The notes under the pieces were generated by a model. It searched no databases. It had not been told where the DNA came from and saw nothing but the letters and a program-made list of their open reading frames with translations. The translations under genes and the position numbers were made by a program. Positions 8,585 through 17,194 of a DNA stretch of 64,000 nt are shown here, piece by piece. Numbering within the stretch: position 1 is the stretch's first letter; every line of letters begins with the position of its first letter. Source of the DNA: Syntrophotalea acetylenivorans (lineage in GTDB: Bacteria; Desulfobacterota; Desulfuromonadia; Desulfuromonadales; Syntrophotaleaceae); NCBI RefSeq assembly GCF_001887775.1, contig NZ_CP015519.1, positions 2,666,001-2,730,000 of the forward strand, given 5' to 3'.

Positions 8585-9204
8585 CAAAAACGGGCCTGGA
8601 AGTCGTGCAGATTCCGGCAGGAAAGATGAAGAATTTTTCTTACCTGATCTACTGTCCGAATAGCGGTGAGGCGCTGGCCGTCGATCCTTCTTTTGGTGCC
8701 AAGGCTTTGCTGGCCGAAGTGGAAGAACGAAAAGTTAATCTTCAGCTGGTACTCAATACCCACGGGCATAATGATCATCTGGCGGGCAACGAAGAGGTGT
8801 TGGCCGCCACCGGCGCGCGCTTGGCCGCTCATCCGCTGGCCGTGGCCGAAGCGGATCTGTTGCTAGACGAGGGCATGACCGTGACCCTTGGCGATACGGC
8901 TATCGAAATACTCTTTACCCCCGGACATCATCCCGGTCATGTCTGCCTGCATCTGCCCGGCGCCCTGATCACCGGCGATGTCCTGTTCGTCACCCGGGTC
9001 GGACGGGCTGACCTGGCGGGCAGCGATCCCGCCGCTCTTTACCACAGCCTGAGACGGCTGGCGGGTTTTCCTGGTGAAACCCTGGTCTACCCCGGCCATG
9101 ATTACGGTCCGAAGCCGGTATCGACCATCGCTTATGAACGGCAGCACAATCCGTTTATGCGCTGCGAGGATCTCGAATCGTTTCTGCGTTTGCGCATGGG
9201 CTGA
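8578..9204 (+). CDS. MBL-fold metallo-hydrolase (GloB/persulfide dioxygenase-like)
   Basis: A 208-residue metallo-beta-lactamase fold hydrolase. The metal site reads THGHNDHLAG near residue 62 (HxHxDH); further ligands are in TPGHHPGH (near 119), ITGDVLF and YPGHDYGP. This is the glyoxalase II / persulfide dioxygenase type layout. It lacks the long C-terminal glutathione-binding domain of classical GloB, so the substrate is open. It is coupled to the small gene just upstream. Confidence 0.85.
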   Translation: MVTKTGLEVVQIPAGKMKNFSYLIYCPNSGEALAVDPSFGAKALLAEVEERKVNLQLVLNTHGHNDHLAGNEEVLAATGARLAAHPLAVAEADLLLDEGMTVTLGDTAIEILFTPGHHPGHVCLHLPGALITGDVLFVTRVGRADLAGSDPAALYHSLRRLAGFPGETLVYPGHDYGPKPVSTIAYERQHNPFMRCEDLESFLRLRMG

Positions 9205-9240
9205 TGCGTCAACACTTACTGATAAAAAGAGGAGAAGAGA

Positions 9241-10299
9241 ATGGGCACTGCCCTGTTGGATCTGCTGGTCGAATCCGGCCTGATCAACTCAGAGCACTTT
9301 GAAGAAGCGTTGCGCAACTGCATGTTGTCCGGAGGTCAGGTCAGCACCAGTCTCCTGGAAATTGGCCTGGTCAAAGAAGACCAGCTGGCCCGCTTTCTCA
9401 GCCGTCGTTTGAGTGTCCCCTTCTTCGACCCGCTGCCGTTAACCTCTATCCCCGAAGAGGTCCTGGCGCTGGTCCCTTCCGAGATGGCCATCAAGCATCG
9501 TGTTTTACCTTTGAGTGGCGATCGCCAGGGGCTGTCTCTGGCTATGGCCGATCCCTCCGATACCGAGGCCGTAGAGGAATTATCCAACCTGACCGGCTGT
9601 GTCATTCAGCCGTTGGTCGCTCCTGAGGTGCATTTGCTTAAAGCGGTGCAAGAGTATTACCGGGTCGCTCTGAATTCCCGCGATCAACGGCTTCTGGAAC
9701 TATGCGAGGTCACGGAGGTTTTCTCGCCGTCACTGTCCTTTGAGGTGGAAGAAGAGGGCGATCTGGAAGAAGCCGAAATCATCGAAGAAGACGATCTTGA
9801 CGGTGGCTTGGATCTGGGGGTGAACGAACTGTCCAAGGCGTTAAGCGAAGTTCGTGATCGGCAGGAAGTAGCGCAGATTCTCATGCGCCGCATGGGGACG
9901 GAGTTTGAACGGGCCGCGGTTTTTCTGGTGCGCGAGAACGAAATTACTGGTTGGAAAGCTGTTCGCGGACAACAGGAAATCGCCGCTTTCGAGCAGCTAA
10001 GTATCCCTCTTGGATTTCCCTCGGTGTTGAAGACGGTGGTGGAAGGTAAAAGCTTTTATCTCGGCCCCATCGACCGTGAGGGGCTCAACGAACAATTGTT
10101 GCAGGGGCTGGGCGGCGAAAAGCCGGAGGCTGTTTTGCTGGTGCCGCTGATTCTTGATGGTCGGGTGGTCAATCTCCTTTACGGGGATGGTCGCCCGGAG
10201 CAACTGGTTTCCCAGGTTGGGGCTTTACAGCAGCTGCAGGAAATGGCCGGTCTGGCCTTTCGAATCCTGATTCTAAAAAATAGATTGCTGCAATTCTGA
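9241..10299 (+). CDS. MshEN-domain protein with C-terminal GAF-like region
   Basis: A 352-residue soluble protein. Residues 1 to about 145 match the N-terminal domain of GspE/PilB/MshE ATPases (LLDLLVESGLI, VSTSLLEIGLVKEDQLARFL, then a helical bundle), the MshEN module that binds cyclic di-GMP in several proteins. A very acidic linker (about 165-192) follows. The rest looks like a GAF-type sensor fold (AAVFLVRENEITGWKAVRG to the end). No ATPase domain is present, so it is not a secretion motor. It may be a stand-alone second-messenger sensor. Confidence 0.75.
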   Translation: MGTALLDLLVESGLINSEHFEEALRNCMLSGGQVSTSLLEIGLVKEDQLARFLSRRLSVPFFDPLPLTSIPEEVLALVPSEMAIKHRVLPLSGDRQGLSLAMADPSDTEAVEELSNLTGCVIQPLVAPEVHLLKAVQEYYRVALNSRDQRLLELCEVTEVFSPSLSFEVEEEGDLEEAEIIEEDDLDGGLDLGVNELSKALSEVRDRQEVAQILMRRMGTEFERAAVFLVRENEITGWKAVRGQQEIAAFEQLSIPLGFPSVLKTVVEGKSFYLGPIDREGLNEQLLQGLGGEKPEAVLLVPLILDGRVVNLLYGDGRPEQLVSQVGALQQLQEMAGLAFRILILKNRLLQF

Positions 10300-10307
10300 T
10301 AGCTAAG

Positions 10308-10398
10308 CAAAAAGTCCGCCCTGCTGGGTTGCAGCCCCTTTTTCAGGACCTTGATATATCCTCTGCCTGCCTTATCCCCTGAAAATCACTAAGCAGCC
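10308..10398. repeat. 126-bp palindromic repeat family, partial copy 2
   Basis: The left end GATAGCTAAGCAAAAAGTCC matches the family terminus, and TTTTTCAGGACCTTGATATA and CCCCTGAAAATCACTAAGC match the interior. The right arm is missing or decayed. It sits between converging genes and may also act as a transcription end. Confidence 0.7.
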
Positions 10399-10419
10399 GT
10401 GGTGGTCGAAAGTTATGGT

Positions 10420-11865
10420 TTAGTCTTCTCTCGACTCGTCCAGCATGACCACTTGGCAATTCGATAGCTGGTCGTTCCATCCTCTCTGCTCCTCATTGAG
10501 TACGATCGATAAAAAACCGAGCCCCGCCGGCAGCAGTGAGATCAAACCTCCAACGCAGCGCAAAAAGGCCTGGGCCAAAGTGATGCTGTCATGATCGTCG
10601 CCCTCGACCCTCACATCGAAGAACATTTTTCCAGGGGTCTGACCGCTAAGGTAGTGAAAGAGGGTAAAGTAACCGAAACAGAGGGCAAAAAAGACCAGGA
10701 AATAGGGAGTGGCCAGATCCAGCAGTACATCGCTGGTGAACTGGAACCGATCCCCGGTCCCTGGCGAGCGGGCGAACTCACCGGCACAGATGAAAAGGGC
10801 AAAGATGACCGTCAGCAGGCCGAGGTCCGTCAGGTAAGCTTTGGCGCGTCGGGTCAACAGTTGGGCCCCGCTGGCGATGGGGTCCCGTTCTGCATCGGGC
10901 AGAAAAATCGCGGCGATATTGGGCTGTTTAGCAGGCGCCTCGATTTCTCTGGCAGCCAGGGGCAGTTCCTCCTGCACCTCAGCGGGCTGCGGCAAGGAGG
11001 CCTCGGCTTCCTCTAGGACTTCTTCGACGGGCGGTAGAGGTTCGCTGGACTCCTCCAGGGTAAAGCTTTTCTCGGACTGATGGTCCTTTGGAAGTTCGGG
11101 GAGTGGCCATTCCTTATCTTTGTCCCGCTGTTCGGTAGTTGAAGGGGAGGGGGGAACTTCCGCCTTTATTGATTCCAATTCGACGAAATTTTCAATAGAA
11201 ACGGTTTTAGATTGTTCCGTGATCGGTTCTTCTATTGTAGGAACCTCTTCACGGTTTTCTTCTTTTTTGAGAGGTTGCGGTTCATTGGCTGATTCTTTCA
11301 CGATTGCCGGTTCCGCTTTGGCGACGGCCTCCACATCCAGGGGCGACTGCCAGTCGATTTCAAAGTCATCGACATCGTCAAAGGGCGAAGCGTCATCGGA
11401 TTCCGGTTCTGCTGATGGAGTTAACCGCAGAGCGTCGAGGTCGGAATCAAGCTCCTCAAAAGGGAAGTCTCCTTGGGGAGATTCCTGGATCCATTGAGGA
11501 ACGTCTGTCGCAGCTTTCCTTTTGACTTTTGAATCCTTGCCGGTGTTGGTCGGCCGAGGTATATCCATGGGGAGAGCTGCTGGAATCTGGTCATGATCCA
11601 GGCTGTCAATGGACTGGAAAAAGTCTTCCAATACATGTTCATCTTCCGGAATCTCCTGTTCCTTAACGGCAACCGGTTCAGGAACGGGGGTGGCAGGAAC
11701 TTCTTCGGCGGCAGGAGGTGGCTCTTCTGCTGGTTGAACCGGCAGGGGAGGAACAACCGGATTGCCAAGGTTGAGCTTCAGCTGCTCTTGGGTCAGGTCT
11801 CGGCCGCACTTTTTACAGGCAGCCAGATTGTTGAAGCTTTGGTAACCACATTTGGGGCACTTCAT
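10420..11865 (-). CDS. Zinc-ribbon and RDD-domain membrane protein
   Basis: A 481-residue protein in three parts. A zinc ribbon (CPKCGY at 3-8 and CKKCGR at 17-22) opens it. Then comes a long low-complexity linker, rich in Pro and Glu, of about 310 residues. A C-terminal RDD domain follows, with hydrophobic helices (LGLLTVIFALFICAGEF, YFLVFFALCFGYFTLFHYL, FLRCVGGLISLLPAGLGFLS) and the family's GQTPGKMFFDVRV signature. RDD proteins are inner-membrane proteins of mostly unknown role. The ribbon is cytoplasmic by inference. Confidence 0.8.
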   Translation of the reverse strand: MKCPKCGYQSFNNLAACKKCGRDLTQEQLKLNLGNPVVPPLPVQPAEEPPPAAEEVPATPVPEPVAVKEQEIPEDEHVLEDFFQSIDSLDHDQIPAALPMDIPRPTNTGKDSKVKRKAATDVPQWIQESPQGDFPFEELDSDLDALRLTPSAEPESDDASPFDDVDDFEIDWQSPLDVEAVAKAEPAIVKESANEPQPLKKEENREEVPTIEEPITEQSKTVSIENFVELESIKAEVPPSPSTTEQRDKDKEWPLPELPKDHQSEKSFTLEESSEPLPPVEEVLEEAEASLPQPAEVQEELPLAAREIEAPAKQPNIAAIFLPDAERDPIASGAQLLTRRAKAYLTDLGLLTVIFALFICAGEFARSPGTGDRFQFTSDVLLDLATPYFLVFFALCFGYFTLFHYLSGQTPGKMFFDVRVEGDDHDSITLAQAFLRCVGGLISLLPAGLGFLSIVLNEEQRGWNDQLSNCQVVMLDESRED

Positions 11866-11973
11866 CCCTGTCCTCCCGGCGCGGTCTTTGACGGCAGATT
11901 GTTGAAGAAATTTAGCAGCAAGTCTGTTTTAATCATGAGGCCGAAAATCTCTGTTTGGTCTTGGCGGTTTTCG

Positions 11974-12714
11974 TCAGATTGTGTCGGAACCCAGGTCACC
12001 ATAGCGGTATTGTAGAACTGCCGTCACCGCAAAGCCAGCTGTTTCGCTGCGCATAATACGGGGTCCAAGGTGTACCGGTTGAAAACCGGCCAGGGTTGCC
12101 AGTCGGGCCTCTTCGGCAGTAAATCCGCCCTCCGGGCCGACCAGAAGTGCCAGTGAATCGGGAGCTTTGTTCGGCAGGGCCTCAGCAAGAGGCTGGCTGC
12201 CTTCTTCCCAGAGCATCAGCTTCAGGCCCTCGTCACATTTGGCTAAAGCGTCGCTTAGTTGACATGGTTCCATCACCGATGGCAACAGCGGTCTGCGGCT
12301 TTGTCGTGCGGCCTCGCAGACGATACGTTGCCACCGTTGACAGCGTTTTTCTGCTCTGTCCGGGGCGAGTTTGGCAACACTGCGGCAGCTGAACAGAGGT
12401 GAAAAGCGGCCGATGCCCAGCTCCGTGCCTTTTTGCAGAATCAAATCCATTTTGTCACCCTTTGGCAGGGCCTGCAACAAATGGATAGGGAATGCAGTGT
12501 CCGTTTCCTGCCAGCGTTCCAAAACGGTCGCCCGTCCAACTTTTTTCTTTAATTCCCTGATACGACACCGGCAAAGATTGCCGAGCCCATCTAATAACAG
12601 GATTTCTTCGCCAGGGGCTAACCTCAGCACGACTGCCAAGTGGTGCAGCACTTCTCCGGACAAGGAGACCTCGACATCAGTCAAGACCTCCGGCGGCACA
12701 AAAAAACGATGCAT
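11974..12714 (-). CDS. rsmE: 16S rRNA m3U1498 methyltransferase
   Basis: A 246-residue SPOUT-class methyltransferase that methylates U1498 of 16S rRNA. It opens MHRFFVPPE, has the PUA-like N-terminal part (LHHLAVVLRLAPGEEILLLDG), and carries the knot motifs ALPKGDKMDLILQKGTELGI, LLVGPEGGFTAEEA and LGPRIMRSETA. Its start lies directly after the prmA stop, the common prmA-rsmE pairing. Confidence 0.95.
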   Translation of the reverse strand: MHRFFVPPEVLTDVEVSLSGEVLHHLAVVLRLAPGEEILLLDGLGNLCRCRIRELKKKVGRATVLERWQETDTAFPIHLLQALPKGDKMDLILQKGTELGIGRFSPLFSCRSVAKLAPDRAEKRCQRWQRIVCEAARQSRRPLLPSVMEPCQLSDALAKCDEGLKLMLWEEGSQPLAEALPNKAPDSLALLVGPEGGFTAEEARLATLAGFQPVHLGPRIMRSETAGFAVTAVLQYRYGDLGSDTI

Positions 12715-13635
12715 TCAGGCTTCTTTCCGATAGATCAGGCAGGACCACTCCGCCGTTCGGTAAATGTTCGGTCCGCTCAGGGAAAAGGCTCGCAGGGCGT
12801 CGACCACCAGTTGTTCCTTTTCTACCAGAATGCCGGATAATACCAGGCTGCCCCCGGGAGCCAGTCGGCTGACCAGTTCCGGCGCCAGGCGGATATTTTC
12901 TTCGGCCAGAATGTTGGCCAGCACCAGCTCAAAGCCATCTTCCAATTCATTCAGAGCTCGGTCGGTAATCTGTATCCTGTTGTCGACACCGTTCAGGCGA
13001 GCATTTTCGGCAGCCACCAGGCAGGACTGGGGTTCAATATCGCAAGCCACTACCTGTTGGGCGCCAAGGGCGGCAGCTGCGATGGCTAGAATGCCAGAGC
13101 CCGTGCCGACGTCAAGGACCCGTTGCAGCGGTTGTTGATCAAAAAGCTGGGCCAGTGCTTCGAGACAAAGCCGGGTAGTATCATGGGTGCCTGTACCGAA
13201 GGCCATGCCGGGATCAAGAGTGATCACCGCATCCGAAGGGGCGGCGGAAAAGTCCTCCCAGGTCGGTTTGATGACCAGTCGGCGCCCGATGCGGGTTGTT
13301 GTGAAGTGCTGCTTCCAGTCTTCGGCCCAGTCCTGCTGACAGATGGGGTGCAGCTCGATATCGATATCAGGCAGGTTCGGCATTAATGTTTTTAAGGCTT
13401 GTAGCCGCTCAGCAATTTGCTCTTTAAGCTGTTCCGCTCTGTCTGCATTGGGGAAATAAGTTTTCAGATGGAAGTGTTCAGGGGAGTGTTCGTCAGGATC
13501 CGGCATAACGAAGGTATCGAGCTGCCGTTCCTCTACGGTGACTCCTTGTGAACCGAGTTCGATCATTTCGTGACAAATCAGATCCACCGCGAAAGCGGGG
13601 GCCGGAATAATTATTTCAAGCCAAGTACTATTCAT
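12715..13635 (-). CDS. prmA: Ribosomal protein L11 methyltransferase
   Basis: A 306-residue class I SAM methyltransferase that trimethylates ribosomal protein L11. It opens MNSTWLEIIIPAPAFAVDLI. The SAM motif is VLDVGTGSGILAIAAAALGA, preceded by the family signature MAFGTGTHDTTRLCLEAL, and LVLANILAE gives the catalytic motif. It is followed without a gap by rsmE. Confidence 0.96.
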   Translation of the reverse strand: MNSTWLEIIIPAPAFAVDLICHEMIELGSQGVTVEERQLDTFVMPDPDEHSPEHFHLKTYFPNADRAEQLKEQIAERLQALKTLMPNLPDIDIELHPICQQDWAEDWKQHFTTTRIGRRLVIKPTWEDFSAAPSDAVITLDPGMAFGTGTHDTTRLCLEALAQLFDQQPLQRVLDVGTGSGILAIAAAALGAQQVVACDIEPQSCLVAAENARLNGVDNRIQITDRALNELEDGFELVLANILAEENIRLAPELVSRLAPGGSLVLSGILVEKEQLVVDALRAFSLSGPNIYRTAEWSCLIYRKEA

Positions 13636-13693
13636 TCCCCCTGTTTAGCAGAGGTGGTCTGTCAAAAGCAATAATAAATGACGCAGAAAGTTC

Positions 13694-13723
13694 TTGACAA
13701 AGATAGTAGGAGTTTAGTGTAAT
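13694..13723 (+). promoter_or_regulatory. Sigma70-type promoter upstream of the PEP synthase/PPDK regulatory gene
   Basis: -35 TTGACA (13694-13699), 18-base spacer, -10 TGTAAT (13718-13723). A leader of roughly 185 bases would follow. It contains a GGGGGAtaacgaTTCCCC hairpin around 13762-13779 but nothing else I recognise. Confidence 0.6.
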
Positions 13724-13917
13724 CCCCTGCAATATTTTTAATGAGAACCGCTATTTTCTTTGGGGGATAACGATTCCCCGGAGCGAGAACCTGGTTTTGA
13801 TGATGCTAATCGTTGCTCCCTCTCTGGTTCGGATTCGACAGGATTAATTATCGCTCGCAGCTTGCTTCTTAATCAAGGTCTGTTAGTATTTGATCATCAT
13901 TTTCATGAGGAGAAGGT

Positions 13918-14724
13918 ATGGAGGAACCGCAACTGATTTACCTCCTATCCGATGCGACCGGAGAGACGGCGGAAAAGATTGTTAATGCCGCTCTTATTCA
14001 GTTTCGTGACAAGGCTGTCCGGGTCAAGCGCCTTAGCCATGTGCGGGATAAAAACAGTATTTTCAAGCATTTGGATGAGGCTCTCAAGAGCCGTGCTCTG
14101 GTGGTTTATACCATGGTCAATCGGGAATTGGCGCAACTGGTACACGACGAGTGCGAAGCACTGGGGTTGCCACATCTTGATTTGATTACACCATTGTTAA
14201 TGAAGGTTTCCGAGTTTTTTGGTCGATCTCCCAAGCAAACCCCCGGTTTGCTGCACGACATGGATGAAGATTATTTCCGCCGTATTGAGGCGGTTGAATT
14301 TACCGTTAAGCACGACGATGGGCAGGAGCTGCGTCATTTGCCCCATGCCGATATCGTGCTGGCGGGGGTGTCACGAACCAGCAAGACTCCGCTCTCGACC
14401 TACTTGGCTCATCGCGGCTGGAAGGTGGCCAATGTGCCGCTGGTCAAGGGGATTGAACCACCGGTGGAATTGATGCAGGTCGACCCAAAGCGGGTGGCCG
14501 GACTCTATATTGATCCCCAGCGGTTAGCTGAATTGCGTGCTGCCAGGCTGCGACATCTCGGTCAGGATGCCCGGGCCGCGTATTCAGATTTGGAAGAAAT
14601 TGAAGAAGAACTTCGGTTTGCTAAAGCGTTTTTCCGTCGTAACGGTTGGATTATGGTCGATGTGTCGGGGAAGGCTGTTGAGGAAACCGCTAATGAGGTA
14701 TTGGTCAAACTAAAATTAAAATAG
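13918..14724 (+). CDS. Bifunctional kinase/pyrophosphorylase regulating PEP synthase or PPDK (DUF299)
   Basis: A 268-residue PSRP/PDRP protein. It phosphorylates (with ADP) and dephosphorylates a threonine of phosphoenolpyruvate synthase or pyruvate phosphate dikinase, switching gluconeogenic flux. It opens [15 protein letters not shown], and the P-loop is [15 protein letters not shown] near residue 150. The ribosome site GAGGAGAAGGT precedes the ATG. The target enzyme is not in the window, so whether it is PpsR or PDRP cannot be decided. Confidence 0.93.
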   Translation: MEEPQLIYLLSDATGETAEKIVNAALIQFRDKAVRVKRLSHVRDKNSIFKHLDEALKSRALVVYTMVNRELAQLVHDECEALGLPHLDLITPLLMKVSEFFGRSPKQTPGLLHDMDEDYFRRIEAVEFTVKHDDGQELRHLPHADIVLAGVSRTSKTPLSTYLAHRGWKVANVPLVKGIEPPVELMQVDPKRVAGLYIDPQRLAELRAARLRHLGQDARAAYSDLEEIEEELRFAKAFFRRNGWIMVDVSGKAVEETANEVLVKLKLK

Positions 14725-14788
14725 CCGTTATGTGGGCCGCGATTCTGCATAACAGAGCAAGCGTATCACGAAACAAAGGAGAATAATT

Positions 14789-15460
14789 ATGCGTGTATTA
14801 GTTGTCGAAGACGAAAAAAAAGTTGCCAGCTTCATCAAGCGCGGTCTGGAGGAAGAAAGCTTCTCCGTTGATGTGGCTTATGACGGCGAAGAGGGCCTCG
14901 ATATGGCCGCCAACAATCCTTACGATGTGATCCTGATGGATCTCATGCTGCCGAAAAAAGACGGCCTGTCGGTGATCCGTGAACTGCGCGAGCAGGATAT
15001 CGCCACTCCGGTCCTCTGTTTGACCGCCAAGGACGCGGTGGAAGATATCGTCGAAGGTCTCGAAACGGGCAGCGACGATTACCTGACCAAGCCCTTTGCC
15101 TTTGGTGAGCTGTTGGCCCGGGTCAAGGCCCTGCTGCGGCGCACCAGCAAAGACCGCGGTGCTGAAATTTTCTTTGCCGACCTGCGCCTCGATCCGGTTT
15201 CCCACAAGGTTTGGCGCTCTGACAAGGAGATTGATCTTACGGCCAAAGAATACGGTTTGCTCGAATATTTCATGCGAAATCCCAACGAAGTTTTGACCCG
15301 GGCCATGATTGCCGAACATGTCTGGGATTACACTTTTGACTCCTTTACCAATATTATCGACGTGTACGTGAACTATTTGCGTAAAAAGGTCGACCGCGAT
15401 TACGACACCAAGTTGATTCATACGGTGCGCGGAGTCGGTTACGTGCTTAAGGAGGGCTGA
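14789..15460 (+). CDS. OmpR/CusR-type two-component response regulator
   Basis: A 223-residue regulator. The receiver domain has acidic residues VVEDE (5-9), phospho-acceptor Asp51 in LMDLMLP, the switch in CLTAKDA and Lys in DDYLTKPFAF. The C-terminal winged helix (LTAKEYGLLEYFMRNPNEVL to HTVRGVGYVL) is of OmpR/PhoB type. A strong AAAGGAG site precedes the ATG. The stop abuts the start of the partner kinase. Confidence 0.95.
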   Translation: MRVLVVEDEKKVASFIKRGLEEESFSVDVAYDGEEGLDMAANNPYDVILMDLMLPKKDGLSVIRELREQDIATPVLCLTAKDAVEDIVEGLETGSDDYLTKPFAFGELLARVKALLRRTSKDRGAEIFFADLRLDPVSHKVWRSDKEIDLTAKEYGLLEYFMRNPNEVLTRAMIAEHVWDYTFDSFTNIIDVYVNYLRKKVDRDYDTKLIHTVRGVGYVLKEG

Positions 15461-16903
15461 TTGTTCTCGGCTTCCCTCCGAGCAAAGCTGAGTATCTGGA
15501 ATGCTCTGATTCTGCTGCTGGTCCTTGGGGTCAGTAGCGGCATCTGGTATGCCTATCTGTCTCACAGTCTGCTTAAACAGCTGGATCAGCGGCTTTTAAG
15601 TATGGTTGGGGAGCAGAGCCTTTTGCGCGAGCAGTTGGGGGGCGGCGAGTCGATCGATTGCGCAGCTGTTGATGAGTTCGCTCGCCGTTTTCGGCTGGGC
15701 GAGTTGTATCGCGTGGTAGATGAAGACGGCCGTCGGGTCTGCGAGGCAAAAGGTGCGAAAAAACTGATGCCGCCTCTGCAGGACTGGATGTTGGAGGCGG
15801 TGCGCAGTGAAGGTCCACTGCTGACTACGGTACCCTTTCCCGGGCGCCATTCTCAACGGCAGTTGATTTTGCCGCTGGAACAGCGAGAGGGACAGCGCTT
15901 TTTCTTTCAAGCCGCCATCGGTCTGGGGCGGGTTGAGCAGCCCTTGCGGGATTTGCGTTCGTTGCTGCTCCTGTATAGTCCCCTGGCTTTGATTGTCGTG
16001 GCGGTTTGTGGCTGGTTTCTGGCTGGCCGAGCGTTGGCGCCGGTGAATAACATCACCCGTGCCATGCGCAAGGTAAATGCTGACAATCTCAATCGAAGAC
16101 TACCTGTCGGCAAGGCGCGGGATGAAATATCGCGCCTTGCCGAAACGTTTAATGCCATGTTGGCTAATCTGGAAGAGTCCTTCCGCAAGATTCGCCAGTT
16201 CTCTGGCGACGCTTCTCATGAGTTGCGCACTCCCTTAACCATTCTCAAAGGGGAGACAGAGGTAGCTTTACGCTGGGCCAAACACCCCGACGAATTCCGC
16301 AAAATGCTTGAGTCAAGCATGGAAGAAATTGATCGCATGGGGCGTATTATCGAAGATCTATTGACCCTTGCCAAAAGCGAAGCGGGAACCAGATCTCTGG
16401 TAATCAAACCCTTCAGCCTTAGCGATCTGCTGCAGGGAGTTTATCTCCAGGCCAACACGTTGGGCGAAGCAAAGAAGATCAAGACCTATCTCAATCTCGA
16501 AGTTACCGAAGAGATTCGCCTGATGGGGGATGAGCTTCGCCTGCGGCAGGTTTTTCTCAACCTGATTGCCAATGCGGTCAACTATACTCCTGAAGGGGGA
16601 CAGGTTGAAATAACTCTGGCTGTGGTTGATGGTGAGGCCAAGGTGACAGTCAGCGATAGCGGTATCGGTATTCCTGCGGAACATCTACCTCATATCTTCG
16701 ATCGTTTCTACCGGGTCGACAAGGCGCGTAATCGTGAAGATGGCGGTACCGGCCTTGGTCTGGCCATCGTCAAATCTTTGGCCGAGGCTCACGGCGGACG
16801 AGTCGAGGTTGCTTCAACCCCCGGTGAAGGAACCTCCTTTACTGTTTTTCTGCCGGCTCAAGGTCCCGAGGAATGGCTCGCTAATAACAACTCTCTTGCT
16901 TGA
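15461..16903 (+). CDS. Two-component sensor histidine kinase (HAMP, HisKA, HATPase)
   Basis: A 480-residue inner-membrane kinase. Helix 1 is near residues 12-33 and helix 2 near 168-190. Between them lies a periplasmic sensor of about 130 residues with no known ligand fold. HAMP is at about 185-240, the phospho-acceptor His253 is in DASHELRTPL, and the ATPase N, G1 and G2 boxes read NLIANAVNYT, VSDSGIGI and GGTGLGLAIVKSL. The start is TTG immediately after the regulator stop with GGAGGGC ahead of it. The architecture resembles CusS-type heavy-metal sensors; the signal is unknown. Confidence 0.92.
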   Translation: MFSASLRAKLSIWNALILLLVLGVSSGIWYAYLSHSLLKQLDQRLLSMVGEQSLLREQLGGGESIDCAAVDEFARRFRLGELYRVVDEDGRRVCEAKGAKKLMPPLQDWMLEAVRSEGPLLTTVPFPGRHSQRQLILPLEQREGQRFFFQAAIGLGRVEQPLRDLRSLLLLYSPLALIVVAVCGWFLAGRALAPVNNITRAMRKVNADNLNRRLPVGKARDEISRLAETFNAMLANLEESFRKIRQFSGDASHELRTPLTILKGETEVALRWAKHPDEFRKMLESSMEEIDRMGRIIEDLLTLAKSEAGTRSLVIKPFSLSDLLQGVYLQANTLGEAKKIKTYLNLEVTEEIRLMGDELRLRQVFLNLIANAVNYTPEGGQVEITLAVVDGEAKVTVSDSGIGIPAEHLPHIFDRFYRVDKARNREDGGTGLGLAIVKSLAEAHGGRVEVASTPGEGTSFTVFLPAQGPEEWLANNNSLA

Positions 16904-17054
16904 CCCCTCGGGTAATTGCCTGGACTTTCGGGAATTCTCTGCCGCTCTGCCTGCCTCAAAATAGACAACCTTTAGTCTTTGACTCCTTTCCTTTGTTCTT
17001 TTCGCTCTAAATTCTGTAAGAGCAGTGATGGACTTCCTGCGGGATCTGTCCCTA

Positions 17055-17083
17055 TTGACATCTTGTCTGCGAGTGATTAAATA
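17055..17083 (+). promoter_or_regulatory. Possible sigma70 promoter of the htrA gene
   Basis: -35 TTGACA (17055-17060), 17-base spacer, weak -10 TAAATA (17078-17083), about 110 bases before the start. Confidence 0.45.
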
Positions 17084-17194
17084 GGTCGAATCTACAGGTG
17101 CGTTAAGCAGCCAGGGTTCCTTGAATGAACGATGCTTGAACTGATAGGTACCGTTGCTGCAAGGCTGTTTCCGTGGTCGTTCAGAGGAGGTCGT

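Noticed and set aside
14798-15565. Long minus-strand reading of 255 codons opposite the OmpR-type regulator
   Set aside because: Shadow of a well-supported gene; no domain, no ribosome site.
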